Source: Macrosoma leucophasiata
Taxonomy: Eukaryota > Arthropoda > Insecta > Lepidoptera > Hedylidae
DNA length: 64,000 nucleotides
Direction: 5' to 3'
Assembly: GCA_036365455.1 (NCBI GenBank)
Contig: JAWQUS010000027.1
Span: 12,326,501 to 12,390,500, forward strand
Shown: piece after piece, positions 33,563 to 45,151 of the stretch
How positions within the stretch are numbered: the first letter of the stretch is position 1
Layout: each line of letters begins with the position of its first letter
Position numbers and translations under genes: made by a program
The notes under the pieces: generated by a model
Databases searched by the model: none
What the model saw: the letters and a program-made list of their open reading frames with translations, nothing else
What the model was told of the DNA's origin: nothing

Positions 33563-35174
33563 CATAGGCGTAGGGATTGCAATCCCGCAAAGTGGGATCC
33601 CGCAATCCCGCGGGATCCCGCGCCTCTTATCAATCTGGTGGATCCCGCACCTTCAAAACGCGGATCCGCCGATCCCGCAAATTTAAATTAGCTGCTGAAA
33701 CGTTCGTGAAGTTTCGTGAGAAAGCACAAATTCCTTATAATCTCATTATTAATAAGATTGATTAAAATACCTGTTTTTAGATGTAAGGTTAAAATTAAAT
33801 AAAACTTGATGCCAAACATTTTAAAAATTAAGGTCTTATAAAACTAATTTGATTACTTAATATTTCTTACTTACTTAATTAATATTTTGTCAGAAAACAA
33901 ATACTTTTGTTGCAATAATATGTGAGACATATTTTCCTATAGTATTTTTTTTTAGAATTACCTACACAGAAGGAAAACCCAGAAGCAGGTATCACAAAAC
34001 TTTTTGTATATAATATTTTTTATGACAGCAAAATTGTCATTGTCATCCGACTTTATTAAAATAACATGATAGGCGTCGTGCGTGCTTGATAAAAGTATTA
34101 TTTTTAATTTGTTGTCATTATGATATCGTATTCCATTCGTTTTGTGTTCTTGACCTCTACATCTTTAGGTCTTTATAGAGGACGTTTTAGAAAACATATA
34201 AGTTTAATTATTTATAAAATAAATATGTTGCCAATTACTGTTATATGTAATAAAAAAAAGTATTGTTTAAAACCTAATATTTGAAAATAATACAGTATTG
34301 TACATCATTAGTTTTCGGAATGACGATCGCCATTTTTTTACTTTTTACATAAAACTCACCTAAAAAAAACATAAATTCCTTCTGTCTAATGCTAAAAAAA
34401 GTACTAAATTAAAACTTGATTTTTATAAAACCTGTCAAATGCGTGTCGGGCCACGCGCAATGTAGGGTTCTGTAGTTTTTAGGTATGAATAATGTCATGA
34501 AAAAATAAATAAATATTTTCTATAAAGTTCTTCTTAATTTTCGAGTAAAATACATTTGATCGACTTTTACTCGCAAACTTGCTAAAGCCAACTTAAGTGT
34601 GATAGTTTTCCATTTAATTTCATTATATGTAGCTACTATTGTACGTTTGAATTTCTAACAACAACCGTTTAGTTGGTAGAGGTGGGGGACACTTGACTCT
34701 AACGAAAATTGGCACTTTTAAGCTTATTAAATCATGAACTGTTAATATGATCGAAAATGATATTACCACATCCCTAACGGCGACACCTTTTTGAAACCAC
34801 ACTATACAGAAAACGAAATATAAAACAATTATCCGCGCGTTACATGACATGTAGCAGAGGTACCCTAAATATTTTTTTTTCCATGTTTTTATTCTACTTC
34901 TTTGTCGGCGTGATCAAGGTACACTTGTGCCAAATTTCAAGTCTCTGTTACCAATAGTTTTTGGGCTAAACCTCGGACGGACAGACAGACGTACATAGGG
35001 AAACTATAAGTGTTCCTTGTTTATTAAAAACCCTAAAAACCTGCAGTTTCAATTGATTTCATAACAATATTTCTAAAATGCGGGATCCCGCGGGATCCGC
35101 GCGGGATTTGTCAATCCCGCATATCAATCCCGCGGGATTGAAGAAGCTGCGGGATTGCAATCCCTACATAGGCG
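33563..35174. mobile_element. hAT-like non-autonomous DNA transposon with 8-bp target-site duplication
   Basis: The element spans 33571-35166 (1596 bp). The left end reads TAGGGATTGCAATCCCGC and the right end is its exact complement. CATAGGCG directly flanks both ends (33563-33570 and 35167-35174), and an 8-bp duplication is the hallmark of hAT elements. Both subterminal regions are packed with GCGGGATCCCGC and GGGATTG/CAATCCC words (33588-33675 and 35080-35160), which could be transposase-binding repeats. The only frame in the left arm (33577-33765) is not a transposase. A ~600-bp family C repeat lies inside at 34432-35038, so the original element was about 1 kb. Confidence 0.85.
34432..35038 (+). 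repeat. Family C repeat, nested in the hAT-like element
   Basis: Non-coding. It runs from TCAAATGCGTGTCGGGCCAC through TATGTAGCTACTATT, TTGAATTTCTAACAACAACC and TGTGCCAAATTTCAAGTCTC to a GACGGACAGACAGAC run and a final AACCCTAAAAA. It aligns nearly end to end with the copy at 52445. AAAACCTG is present at both boundaries, which could be a target duplication or part of the termini. Confidence 0.7.
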
Positions 35175-36829
35175 ACGGCTTTGTTCTGAGAAATAATTCA
35201 GTTTTCATATAGGTACCTACTTATAATATATTATTTACAACAAATGTTTTATTCACTGATTTTCGGTGTTGATAAGGTGGTTGAATTGTTGATTTTGAGC
35301 TTTGGATCTAGGATCAATACAAATTTAATAAAAGTAAAGCGTTTTATTCAGTAGGAAATTTATAAATCTCTATTCTATATTATGAACAACAACCCATGAG
35401 TATCTGAGAAACATATAGGTATATTATCATTATAATAAGATGAAAAATCAACAATCAAAAATTTATTTTTTAATTCAGGATTATACGCATTTTGTATGAA
35501 ACGTCAACAAAATTTATAGATATCAGCTCACTTAATTGTTTGGTGTTATCATCATGCCCAAGCTAGAAAAACTGCATCCTTGAAACAATAACATTCGATT
35601 CATAATTGAGCGATCATAGATTTTCGTAATAATGGTTAACCACAGAATATATCTTGCCCGCCATTTATTTCGATGTGATAACCGATTGTCTGCCATTATC
35701 TCTGCGATAGCGATATATTGGCCGATATAAGTGGAGAGGTGAAGGTTACCACAAAGCTCGATTTATGTCGATCGACACGTCCGATCACACAAAATCGACT
35801 GAATGCGTAGGCCACGTACGATCGACGTTTCTAATCTAACTTAACGACAAGGTCCATCGTGCTTTCGCTTCGTCCTTTAACTTGCTACTTCGGAATTATG
35901 TGAACAAGCGCCGTCTATATAAAAAAATAAAAAGTCTAGTATTACGAAATATCAATAAATGTTTGACTAACAAAGGCAAGGAGGTAGTTTATAGGTAGTA
36001 GCTAGATGTCAGCTAAGTCGAATTTTACTAAGTCGACAGGGCCGAATTAAAAAGGGCTCTCGCCAGTTTGGCGTGGAAGTAAGTACCTACCTATTTCATT
36101 TTTTTTGCTGCAAATTGGGATGAGGGTTAATTCATAGTTAAGAACAGATTTTGCAACAAAGCTATTAGAGAGATCTTAAAGTTCTTTTAAGAAAGCGTTC
36201 ATTGTTTTTGCTAAATCTTTAAAAGACAATTTCCACATTGTGCCCGCACCTTGTACATTATATCAAAAGATAGAGAAAAAACGTAGACACATGGAAAAAA
36301 TACTAAAAAAAATTAAATCGTTAGTTTTTTGGAGGAAATATTTATTTTATGCAATTTTTCTATGACAACCATATGTCACCATATTGCTACTTTGACATTG
36401 TTGTTTTTTAAATAAACTTACGACAATTCATTGAAGGTATAATAAACGATTTGAATAGCTGAAAACGATTTAGTATTTTATGCTTCTTCTCTCAATATAG
36501 TGTACAAAGTGCGGGCCCAAGCTCCATACATTTTGGAATGTCTACTTTGGCCGATAGGTAGTTAGTTAACGTTAGCTGCCACCTATCATGTAAAATAAAT
36601 CGGTAGGCATAACTTGTTTTTCAAGTTAAAAACGATGTTCACGCGCGTGAAACCGCAGACCATATTATTATATAGATACGTAACCGTGTTTGTAGATAGG
36701 TACCTATGTCTACATAAATGGTTACGAACACCAACATCGCAGTAGCGATAACAACACATTATTAAACGTGAGTTAATTTGTTCATTCGTTTTCTGTTTTC
36801 CGTCCGCATTTATTCCAATAATAAGGTTC
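35175..36829. other. Intergenic DNA, nothing recognised
   Basis: AT-rich with a somewhat CpG-richer stretch at 35745-35830. No gene or repeat assigned. Confidence 0.45.
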
Positions 36830-37086
36830 GGTTGCACCAAAATATTTAGTTACAGTTATTGTGTAATGAAACAATAAGAGGTACATTGACTTTAACAGTT
36901 AGATACTGCAGAATACGTTGCACCCGTGTCTTTTTTTGACATTGTCAAAGTTACCGGGGTTGACAGATTCCCTTGTTATCTGACAAATCATTTTGAGGTT
37001 AACTTAAATATTAACCAGTGCAACTCGGTCAGTTACAGTTAAAGTTAAGTGTATAGCGTCATTTAATAATTTTCAAATGGTGCAAC
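36830..37086. mobile_element. MITE candidate with GTTGCACCA ends
   Basis: Starts GGTTGCACCA (36830-36839) and ends TGGTGCAAC (37078-37086). GTTACAGTTA lies near both ends in opposite orientation. Interior GTTGCACCC and GTGCAAC near 36921 and 37018 may be decayed extra ends. The ends match the GGTTGCACCA of the element at 14641. Confidence 0.5.
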
Positions 37087-37129
37087 AATTTTTTTTTCTT
37101 AACCGGTACTCTAACAATTTTTCTAAAAA

Positions 37130-37414
37130 AACATGATTTACGTAACTTCACGCCTGTAATCCCCGAAGGGGTAGGCAGAGGTAAATGCATGCATTCAATC
37201 ATACATGCAAACACCCACGACTCGCCGGTTACGTTTTGGCCCATGTAACAGGTGGCGAACCTGTTGCCATCTCCGGGCACATTACCAAACTCCGGGGTAC
37301 TGGGAAACTTCCAGAAAATGGAAAAATCCGATTTTAAACCGTAATCTCTGATAGTCCCCGACTCGGGAATCGAACCCAGGACCTCCAGCGTAATAGTAGT
37401 GGTAACATGATTTA
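37130..37414 (-). mobile_element. SINE family B, copy 4, 5'-truncated, with 11-bp target-site duplication
   Basis: The body at 37141-37403 keeps the LINE-like tail, the full body and the B box (plus-strand GGGAATCGAACCCAGGACC near 37365-37383) but lacks the A-box half of the tRNA head. AACATGATTTA flanks both ends exactly (37130-37140 and 37404-37414), so the truncation happened during insertion. Confidence 0.85.
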
Positions 37415-38692
37415 ACCCAGCCTTAAAGCAGGTATATAGATAAAACTAAAATATTAACCCACGTTTTCTCTTCAATATCCTATTATTTCCATGGTAACTC
37501 AAAATTGCGAAAGCAAAAAATGACAACGCGTGTACGGACGGAAATTACAAGGTTTTATGTTTTGGTATTTTATGTCTATCTATCTAGTTTCATGTACCGA
37601 TTCGGTGAAATTTAATGGAATGTAGGGAAGAGTAGGGTAAATAGGGATACTACTATACAGAGCTCAAAATCAATGAATAAAGATATACAATTAAATTAAC
37701 TTTTATTGCGATATTAACATTGGTTAATGGAAATATTATATTTAGGTTTTTAAAACGAAAAAAAATGTACGTAGGTATGTCTAAAGGTAGAGAGCCAATT
37801 TTTTTAATTCACTGTTACTTAATTCCAGGCATTTGCCGCGCGAGGCTGCTCGCTCTGTGTGGCTAATGAACATTTTTTTATGACAGAAGATTGAAAGAAA
37901 AGGAAACGAGCAACCTGATGGAAAGCTTATTGACATTTGCAACATACACCAGAACGCCGGCATTGCTGCATTAATAATTAATCTATGTAACGTTAAATAG
38001 TTATGATTTGCGAATAGTGATGTCTGCTTTCTTCGATTAGAATTGATTAGATTTTAGGTAATATACATCACTATCTTTCAGAGTAGTTATGCGTCCACAT
38101 CATGTTATTATGTTTGTAGATATTGTACATATACACTCGTAAATTCACACAATGTAAAAATTGTTATAAAATAAATTAATTGAAAAATTGAATTTAATAT
38201 TTGCCTTTTTCCAGTAACGTGTAAACTGCAATAGTTTCAGTGAACTTGTCAACAACGTGATCACAAGTAGATACCACAAATTATTTTACTATAAAAAAAC
38301 ATTTTTTTCTAAATTTTACTACTATTATATCGTCAACTTCAATGGGCAGACGACGACCACAGAGGCCTCTTAGCCTAAAATATTAAAGTAATCAGTATTC
38401 TCACTATTTGCAAACAATAATCATGCTTTTGTAATACCTAATCGTGCATTTTAATAGAGACCTGAAAGTTTCAGGACAAAATGTAGCGTGTTAGCGATAT
38501 AAGTATTGATTTAGCTAGCGTACGTAACTATAAATACACGCCATATTGCAGCACAGACAGCAATAATCGCTGAACTGGTCAACAGAATATATAATAAGTC
38601 TTACGGAGAATCCTAATCAAATCATGCATTATTAGTAGCATAAGCAAAACAATCAATAAATAGAACTTATTGAAGACAACAACTTTATGATT
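37415..38692. other. Intergenic DNA with one decayed repeat
   Basis: ACGAGCAACCTGATGGAAAG at 37904 to CCAGAACGCCGGCATTGCTG at 37970 resembles, from memory, a widespread moth LINE 3' segment. The rest is AT-rich and unassigned. Confidence 0.4.
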
Positions 38693-38776
38693 AAATAGTA
38701 GGTACCTATTGTTGTATTGAATTTGACTAGGATGTTCGATTCCAGTCAAATTCAATTGGATATCTAGGTACTATTT
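38693..38776. repeat. Imperfect hairpin of ~34-bp arms
   Basis: AAATAGTAGGTACC to TTGAATTTGACT on the left pairs with AGTCAAATTCAA to GGTACTATTT on the right, around a 16-nt loop. Possibly a very short MITE. Confidence 0.5.
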
Positions 38777-39127
38777 AACGGCTTTAACTTTCTTAGCTTT
38801 TATTGTAGGTACTGCATAGTGTATGTAATAATCATGATAGACCTCTCCGAACAATCGTATTGTAACTATTGCAAACTTTGGGCTATTTGAGCAAATTTAT
38901 GGAGGCCAGATATCACATTATTGAATTTTAAGTTAGGGGGGTTGTAACCCGCCTCTCCTAGGTGTGTAGGTCCAATCCGACGGTCGACAAGAGGAAATAC
39001 TGACACGAGAGGTAGGGCCTATGAAGAGTTCAGATACACCATTACAAGCGTAGTATGGAGGAGGTTTCCAATTATACTATCCCATTATCGTCATCCATAT
39101 GTATATAGCAAATATACATATCATCGA
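38777..39127. other. Probable decayed upstream part of the LINE fragment at 39128
   Basis: A block near 38936-39010 (GTTGTAACCCGCCTCTCCTA) is more GC-rich than its flanks, but no frame survives. Confidence 0.3.
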
Positions 39128-39242
39128 CACTCTCTTCATAATCCAAAGGTTGACTGGGAGAAAATGCCTAGTGGCATTAAATCCGCCTTTATGTACCATC
39201 TCTGTGCATAAAAAGAATAAATAAATAAATAAAATAAATATC
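39128..39242 (+). repeat. LINE 3' UTR with AAAT tail
   Basis: GACTGGGAGAAAATGCCTAG, TGGCATTAAATCCGCCTTTA and an AAATAAATAAAT tail. It matches the 3' end of the LINE at 46498-49970, whose complement reads GGCGGACTTAATGCCACTAG. Confidence 0.65.
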
Positions 39243-40061
39243 GCCCTATATTTTTTCTGAAAGAACTATACCTGTAGGGCTCACATGGTAATTACCTATA
39301 CAGCCTGAAATTGATTGTTTTACTGCGGGAAATCGATTTACCATCAGAAGTAATAACTTATATTTATTTTAAGAAATACGACTTACGTTTTCAAATAATT
39401 TAAAAATACTCATGAACTTGAACGGGTGAGCAATGATAGTTATTAAACGTAACGTAAGTACTACTTGAACTAGTACATGTACAAAAAGCAGAGAATATGC
39501 ATAAATGTTCAGAGCAGAATAAGCTCACTATAATATACCGGAAAGGGGGCAATTTATGTATAGGTATTACAATAAACCAGTTATGTATCCCAAAACCTTT
39601 TTTAAATAGTCATCCTAGGAAATCATCTCTAGTGTTCGTACACTCTGTAGCGAAATAGAACTCTGTAGAGGATGTATACTGCTGTAGGCCTACGACCTCG
39701 TAGCGCAAAGCTACGTAGCGTAGTCAACCATTCTATCTAAAGCAGGGTTTCCCACCTTTCTCTTGTTGGGTAATAACTTTAATTTTCAATAAACACAAAC
39801 AAACTCACATTATTTATCTTTGAACACTCTGATTGACGGCGTCGGCTCAATACAGTGGTTCAATGAATGTGATATTGTAATCATTAATTTACACGAGTTT
39901 TTTTTTTTCGAATTTTTCCGCTTTCTTGAAATCTCTTTACGACTCTCTCTACTACTTGGAGATTCTGATCTAAAAATATCCGAGAATTTACTATCAATTA
40001 CAGTAGTCGGTTACACGATTACAACACAAATCGTTAAGAGGTCGTGCCACTACTTAGGTAC
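39243..40061. other. Intergenic DNA, nothing recognised
   Basis: AT-rich. An 82-codon frame at 39820-40068 has no recognisable feature. Confidence 0.4.
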
Positions 40062-40556
40062 ATTTTAGGGTTCCGTGGTCTATGTGTATTCGTCATGTCC
40101 GTCCGTCGGACATTCTCTGAAAAGCTGTAATTTGCCATAAATATGTATATTAGTCCCGCCGACAAAGTGGTGCAAAAAATATGAAATATTTTTGGGGTAC
40201 AAAATATTTCCCGTACATGTAGTGGGAGGTTTTTTTTTCACGCGTATCTAATCGTATGCGGTATCGTTGGATAAATCTTGAAAAAATGTTGCAGGTCTTA
40301 GAAGGCCATTTTTGATTAAAGGATTAGTTTATTAAATATTTAGCTTTACAGTGCACATTTTTGTTAAATTGTAATCCCCCCTGCCCTCCCCCTCAGCTAG
40401 CTAAACAGTTATATTTGAAAGTGTAAAAAAAACATGGTGACAGTACAAATAACAAATTTAAAAAAGAAAACTAATAATATTAACTTGACGAATAATAGTC
40501 AATCAACCTATATAATATAATATACTTGGAAAAAACGGAACCCTTCATTGCGCGTG
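40062..40556 (-). repeat. Family C-related repeat, minus strand
   Basis: In minus sense it starts CACGCGCAATGAAGGGTTCC and ends ACGGAACCCTAAAA. It shares TTGTCGGCG, GACGGACGGACATGACG and CCAACGATA with other copies but is internally more diverged. Confidence 0.6.
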
Positions 40557-41299
40557 TATCGATAGAGCTATACTATACATGATTTTTACGGTTCGCTTCG
40601 ATTTGTATTCATCACACCATTCAGGAGGTTGTCGGATAATTCTTCAGATCCAATTCGAGCGTTCTGAGACCGTCTTAGTTTAATAGAAGAACAGATGATT
40701 TATCTGATATTTTTGTATCACATCACAATTCACGTTTGGACATTGGAGAATAACAACTGATATGTCAGGTCAAGAATTTAGTCAAGATGAGATGGAGATC
40801 CTTAGTTTCTTTACTCTTCATGTTTATCTTGACGAAAGCATCACATAAAGGAATGACGTTTTAATAGTACTTAAATTAGATATTTGTATAACACACAAAT
40901 ATATTTTCAGCACACGTAACTTATTGTAATGCCCAAATAATTAGATACCCATTATGATGTGCATATCTTACTTTTAAGAAGCGGTTAGTAAATTATTGAA
41001 CATCATCTAGGTATGTGTTTGAACGTATTAATAGCAGTAGGTAAATACCAATATTACAGTGTTAACTCGAAAAAATCTCAATTAGTTTTAGGTATGTATA
41101 AAAAACATTGCAAATCTCGCAATCCAATTACGGCTTTCCAATTAAAGCTGAAGCGGAATTAACTTGATTACAAGATTAACTTTATCGGAATCAATTGGTT
41201 GGGTACCTACACATTTCTTGCGTCTTGTTGCTATCTTTAAAACAAAGTCAATATATTATCCACTTATTAAATAAGTAAATTAATATAAAACCAAGCTCT
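40557..41299. other. Intergenic DNA, nothing recognised
   Basis: AT-rich with no recognised element. Confidence 0.45.
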
Positions 41300-41528
41300 T
41301 TACAAATGCTTTTGAAGCGCGCATGTCCCCGCTTCTGGTGTAGATCGGCAGCGATCTACACGGTTAGGCATGAAAAGTGAAGTATACATATAAGATTGAC
41401 TTCTGTACCTTTTTATTTTGTGCTCCTGGCCAAGAAGGGGAGAGACTCGTGCCCAGTAGTGGGACCACGGAATAGATAAATCTATTCTGTGAGTGGGAGG
41501 TATCAAGGGTTGCATTATTATTATTATA
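41300..41528 (+). repeat. Probable LINE 3' end with ATT tail
   Basis: CCGCTTCTGGTGTAGATCGG, CCTGGCCAAGAAGGGGAGAG, CTCGTGCCCAGTAGTGGGAC and GGGTTGCATTATTATTATTA. The order and the ATT tail fit a moth LINE 3' end. SINE family E has a similar ATT tail. Confidence 0.45.
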
Positions 41529-42816
41529 ACGTTTTCTTAGATATTTTCTTGGTGACCATCATTCGCTAGAACATAAATAAATAGATATAGAATAATTCCG
41601 TTCACCCTACATAATTTGAGCAACTCTCATAAAGTATCTCATCTTTGTGAACACAGTCCCTTGCCCGTGTGGAATGAAAAATTAAACAACTAACAATAGC
41701 TGACATATGTTTACCAATGACGTAAATACCGTCCTATTGGTTAATTAGGCTTATTCGTAATTATTAAATGTGAATGTATGTTCTATTTAAATGTTCATTA
41801 ATTCAGTTGATTTGTTGGTACTCATTCACTTATTCAATAAATGACGAATGCCAAACGGCCGGAATTTAACGTAAATAATTAACGCAATATTCAGGACTAG
41901 CATCCATGTTGCATCCCCAATATTACGGATGCAAGCTGTGCACTCAACTACAAAGGAATATTTACTGCTGTAGTAATTGGATTTCCATTAGTGCAGTTGA
42001 ATAGTGTACTACCTAACCGAAGCGACGTATAAATAAAGCAAAAAGTTACATTTCAAATCCATTTCTTGTAACTACGTAGGTATCTTGTAATATCAGAACC
42101 AGAATTTAAGAACTGAGATTTTTTAATGTGATTATATTATTTTTAAATTGGTATTATAATATCATATTCATATAAATTAAATATGATTTGGCATATTTTT
42201 TTAAGAAATCATGATTTTTTTTTAATTGTTTAATTTAATTTTATGCACGCTGCATGATTAGATTTTTTCAGCATACGTAGTTACCTACATGGTTTTAAAT
42301 GTTTATATGTTGCAGTATAATTTTCTTCCATCAACGCAGGAGATTAATTAGCATACTTAAATGCTTATTAATTTCCTGGATCAGAAAATGAGGACATATT
42401 TATATTTCTACATCTGTTACTGGAACATTTTAAGTACCTAACATTCAACTTAAAGATTAATGTAATCACATTTTCATCATAATATTTAAACAAAAATTAC
42501 AAAAGAGCAATATCGGTATACAAACATCCGACATAATTAACACGATCGCACCAACTTTCAACGGTATAAGCCATTTTTTATGTTAATTGTATTTCAAACA
42601 AAAGTATTTTACGGTATATTCCAAAGTTGAAAAATACAGCCGTGTAGGTATGAATACGCGAGTTAGTGAGCCACGTCGCCGCCAAGAAAGCGTCCCCAAG
42701 TGCCTGGCGCTTGCCACCTGCCTCGTCTTGATAGCTCCTGTTGCGAAAAGCTAATGGTCGCCTTCAAATGATCTCCGTCAGAATATAAGATATCTTTGTA
42801 TCAAACTTTTTCTTAT
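41529..42816. other. Intergenic DNA, nothing recognised
   Basis: AT-rich. CCTCGTCTTGATAGCTCCTG near 42721 resembles GGCGAGGTGATAGCTCCTGG near 54005, too short to define a family. Confidence 0.4.
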
Positions 42817-43195
42817 AAAAAAGCGGCCAAGTGCGACTCGGACTCGCCCATGAAGGGTTTCGTAGTAGTATGTTTATATTTGGATGTTAACCACTACCGT
42901 TTTCACCAGCGAAAAATTATTTTGTATTTTAAAACCGCAAATATAACTATGTGATTCATTTAATACGTATGAGAGAAAATGTTAGTTTTATGGTTTTATC
43001 AATTATTTTTCTTTATGTCTTTAAACTACAAACTATTAAAATGTTTTCAACTCATTCAATCGAAATTTTTTTTTTCTTTATATCCGGAATAAAGTGGTTG
43101 TGACATACGGACGAACGAACAGATAGGCAGACATGATAAATCCATAAGAGTTCCTTTATTTGGCATTCAGATTTCAGCTACTGAATCCCAAAAAT
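42817..43195 (+). repeat. Family C-related repeat with standard ends
   Basis: Starts AAAAAAGCGGCCAAGTGCGA CTCGGACTCGCCCATGAAGG, has ACGGACGAACGAACAGATAG near the 3' side and ends GCTACTGAATCCCAAAAA, a decayed ACGGAACCCTAAAAA. Confidence 0.6.
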
Positions 43196-43852
43196 GTGAA
43201 AGAAAATATTTATCTACGCATAACAACGGATTACACTTCAAACATAACTTTCAGCATTATGTTAACTTTTTATGAGGTACCTGCACAATGTTATTACGAC
43301 TACATTATGTACTTAGGGATGAAATAAAGAGGAACCCGCTACAATGGAGCTAAATTATTTTGATGTGTTAATGTTTAGTATTTTTGTTGTGCAAATTGTT
43401 TTATTTAGTCTTTTATCTTACATACGGATGAATCAAAAATAGATTTCTAACTGTATCCTTTTAAAAAAAATTCTGTCATGCAGCTACTTCTCCACAGAGC
43501 TTACTACAGAATAGACAATGAGCCGAAAGCCTTTAGATTCTCCTCACTTAGCAACTTGATATTCCTGCAGCACTTTATCCTGAATGTCTGACGTAACTCG
43601 GGTAAGCGTTGTAATTTTTTGCAAACATGTATTTATTTCGATGCCTCGTTTAAAATTTAAGTTAAACATTAAGTATGTTTTTTTTTCTTTACATTGTTAT
43701 GCATTTCGTACTATAACGCATAAGAGTCGCAGTTTCACTAATCTCTGAAACTACATTTTGGATTTAAAACCAAATATTATATCTCATTGCGATGTTTAGG
43801 AGCAGATTAATAAACCAAAAAAAATACGGAATACTAAATAAAATATGCCGAC
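43196..43852. other. Intergenic DNA, nothing recognised
   Basis: AT-rich, no element recognised. Confidence 0.4.
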
Positions 43853-43979
43853 AACCTTGCCGCTAAATGGAAGTGTTCAATGCTAACTTTTTTCCGGTCA
43901 GTTGATAATGTAGGTACGGCCCGGTAAGTTTTCGGCACAAAAGCATAACAACTTACGTCTCACTGGCAACGCATCTTTA
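43853..43979 (+). repeat. Family A fragment
   Basis: Sense plus: CCTTGCCGCTAAATGGAAGT, TTCCGGTCAG, GGTACGGCCCGGTAAGTTTT and GGCAACGCATCT. Confidence 0.6.
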
Positions 43980-45012
43980 TTTAAATCTCTGGTTTGACAT
44001 AACGAAGATGAGTTAAAGCAAAGTAATTAAACGTAATATACAAGCAATAGGACGTGGTATAAATAGTTACCTGTTTCAGCTGTTTTACTATTCTTTTTTT
44101 TAGTAACTAGCATTATGTTAAAAGTAGAGGAGTATACGCCCGCGTGCCACTCCCGCAGAATGCTCCATCCCTACGTAATTGAGTTCCCTCAAATCTGGCA
44201 TGTTGTTTCAACAAGCGCTACGCAGCCGACGCCATCTTTGCCTTATCATATTCTTTTATTTAGGCATATATTTGCCTGTCACCGCGAGTCATCACGCTCC
44301 GCACATTTAGTTCCATTTATTTTTTTACAAACACGCGCTATGTGTGTTTTTGGCGCACTATTCTGAATATGATATCAAATCAAAGCTAATACGAGTATTA
44401 AAACATAGGTATGGTGGTTGTGAAATTGCAGTGGGACAAAAATTGGTTTGTTCGACAGCAATGCATACGGTACGACAGGCGCGATTTTTAAATACTTATT
44501 TGTTTTTTATTTCGTAAATTTCAGTGACTATTATGTTTTGACCTACAACTTATATGCCACGAAACATGCACACACCAACAATTATAAATACAAGTGCCAT
44601 TCTCCGTCAGCCGGTGCGGTACTGACATAAACAACTCTACATAAATAAACGAATTAATATTGAATTTTATTAATTTTTTTTTTTCACTCTAATTCTTTAA
44701 TGTAAAAACTCAAACTTTAAATAAAAAACATTTAGATAGCATAGAGTACATTTTAATTCATAAATTGCTCGCCAATTATTATTTTTGAAATATACTGTAG
44801 TACTAGTCTACGTAACCGGAATAATTTAAGTAATCTAACATAACGATTCTAACGTCTGTTATGGTAAAATAGGTAAAGGTTTATTTACCTATTATGCTTA
44901 TGCTGCCTCTTTTACGTATATGGACACCAAAAACTTAAATACTAGGTACAGTACCCAACAAGAAATATTGCACATCGAGCTTACAAAAGAGACAATCGGC
45001 TAGTTTCGACTT
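43980..45012. other. Intergenic DNA, nothing firm
   Basis: An 83-codon frame (44115-44366) and a 60-codon frame (44448-44630) show no recognisable domain. Base composition near 44130-44350 is somewhat higher in GC, but no splice pattern supports an exon. Confidence 0.35.
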
Positions 45013-45151
45013 CGTAGAGCGTTGTCTCTGCTGCACACTACCTACGCAAGCACAGATAGTCAAATCAAATCAAATTGGTCAAAACTTGATCAAAATGGTC
45101 GACAAACTTCACATAGATAATGACATGTGCGAAAGAGGTAACGCTCTACAG
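45013..45151. mobile_element. ~138-bp MITE with ~25-bp inverted ends
   Basis: Left CGTAGAGCGTTGTCTCTGCT and right (complement) TGTAGAGCGTTACCTCTTTC agree at most positions for about 25 bp. The interior is AT-rich and non-coding. Flanking TTC and GAC do not show a duplication. Confidence 0.55.
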
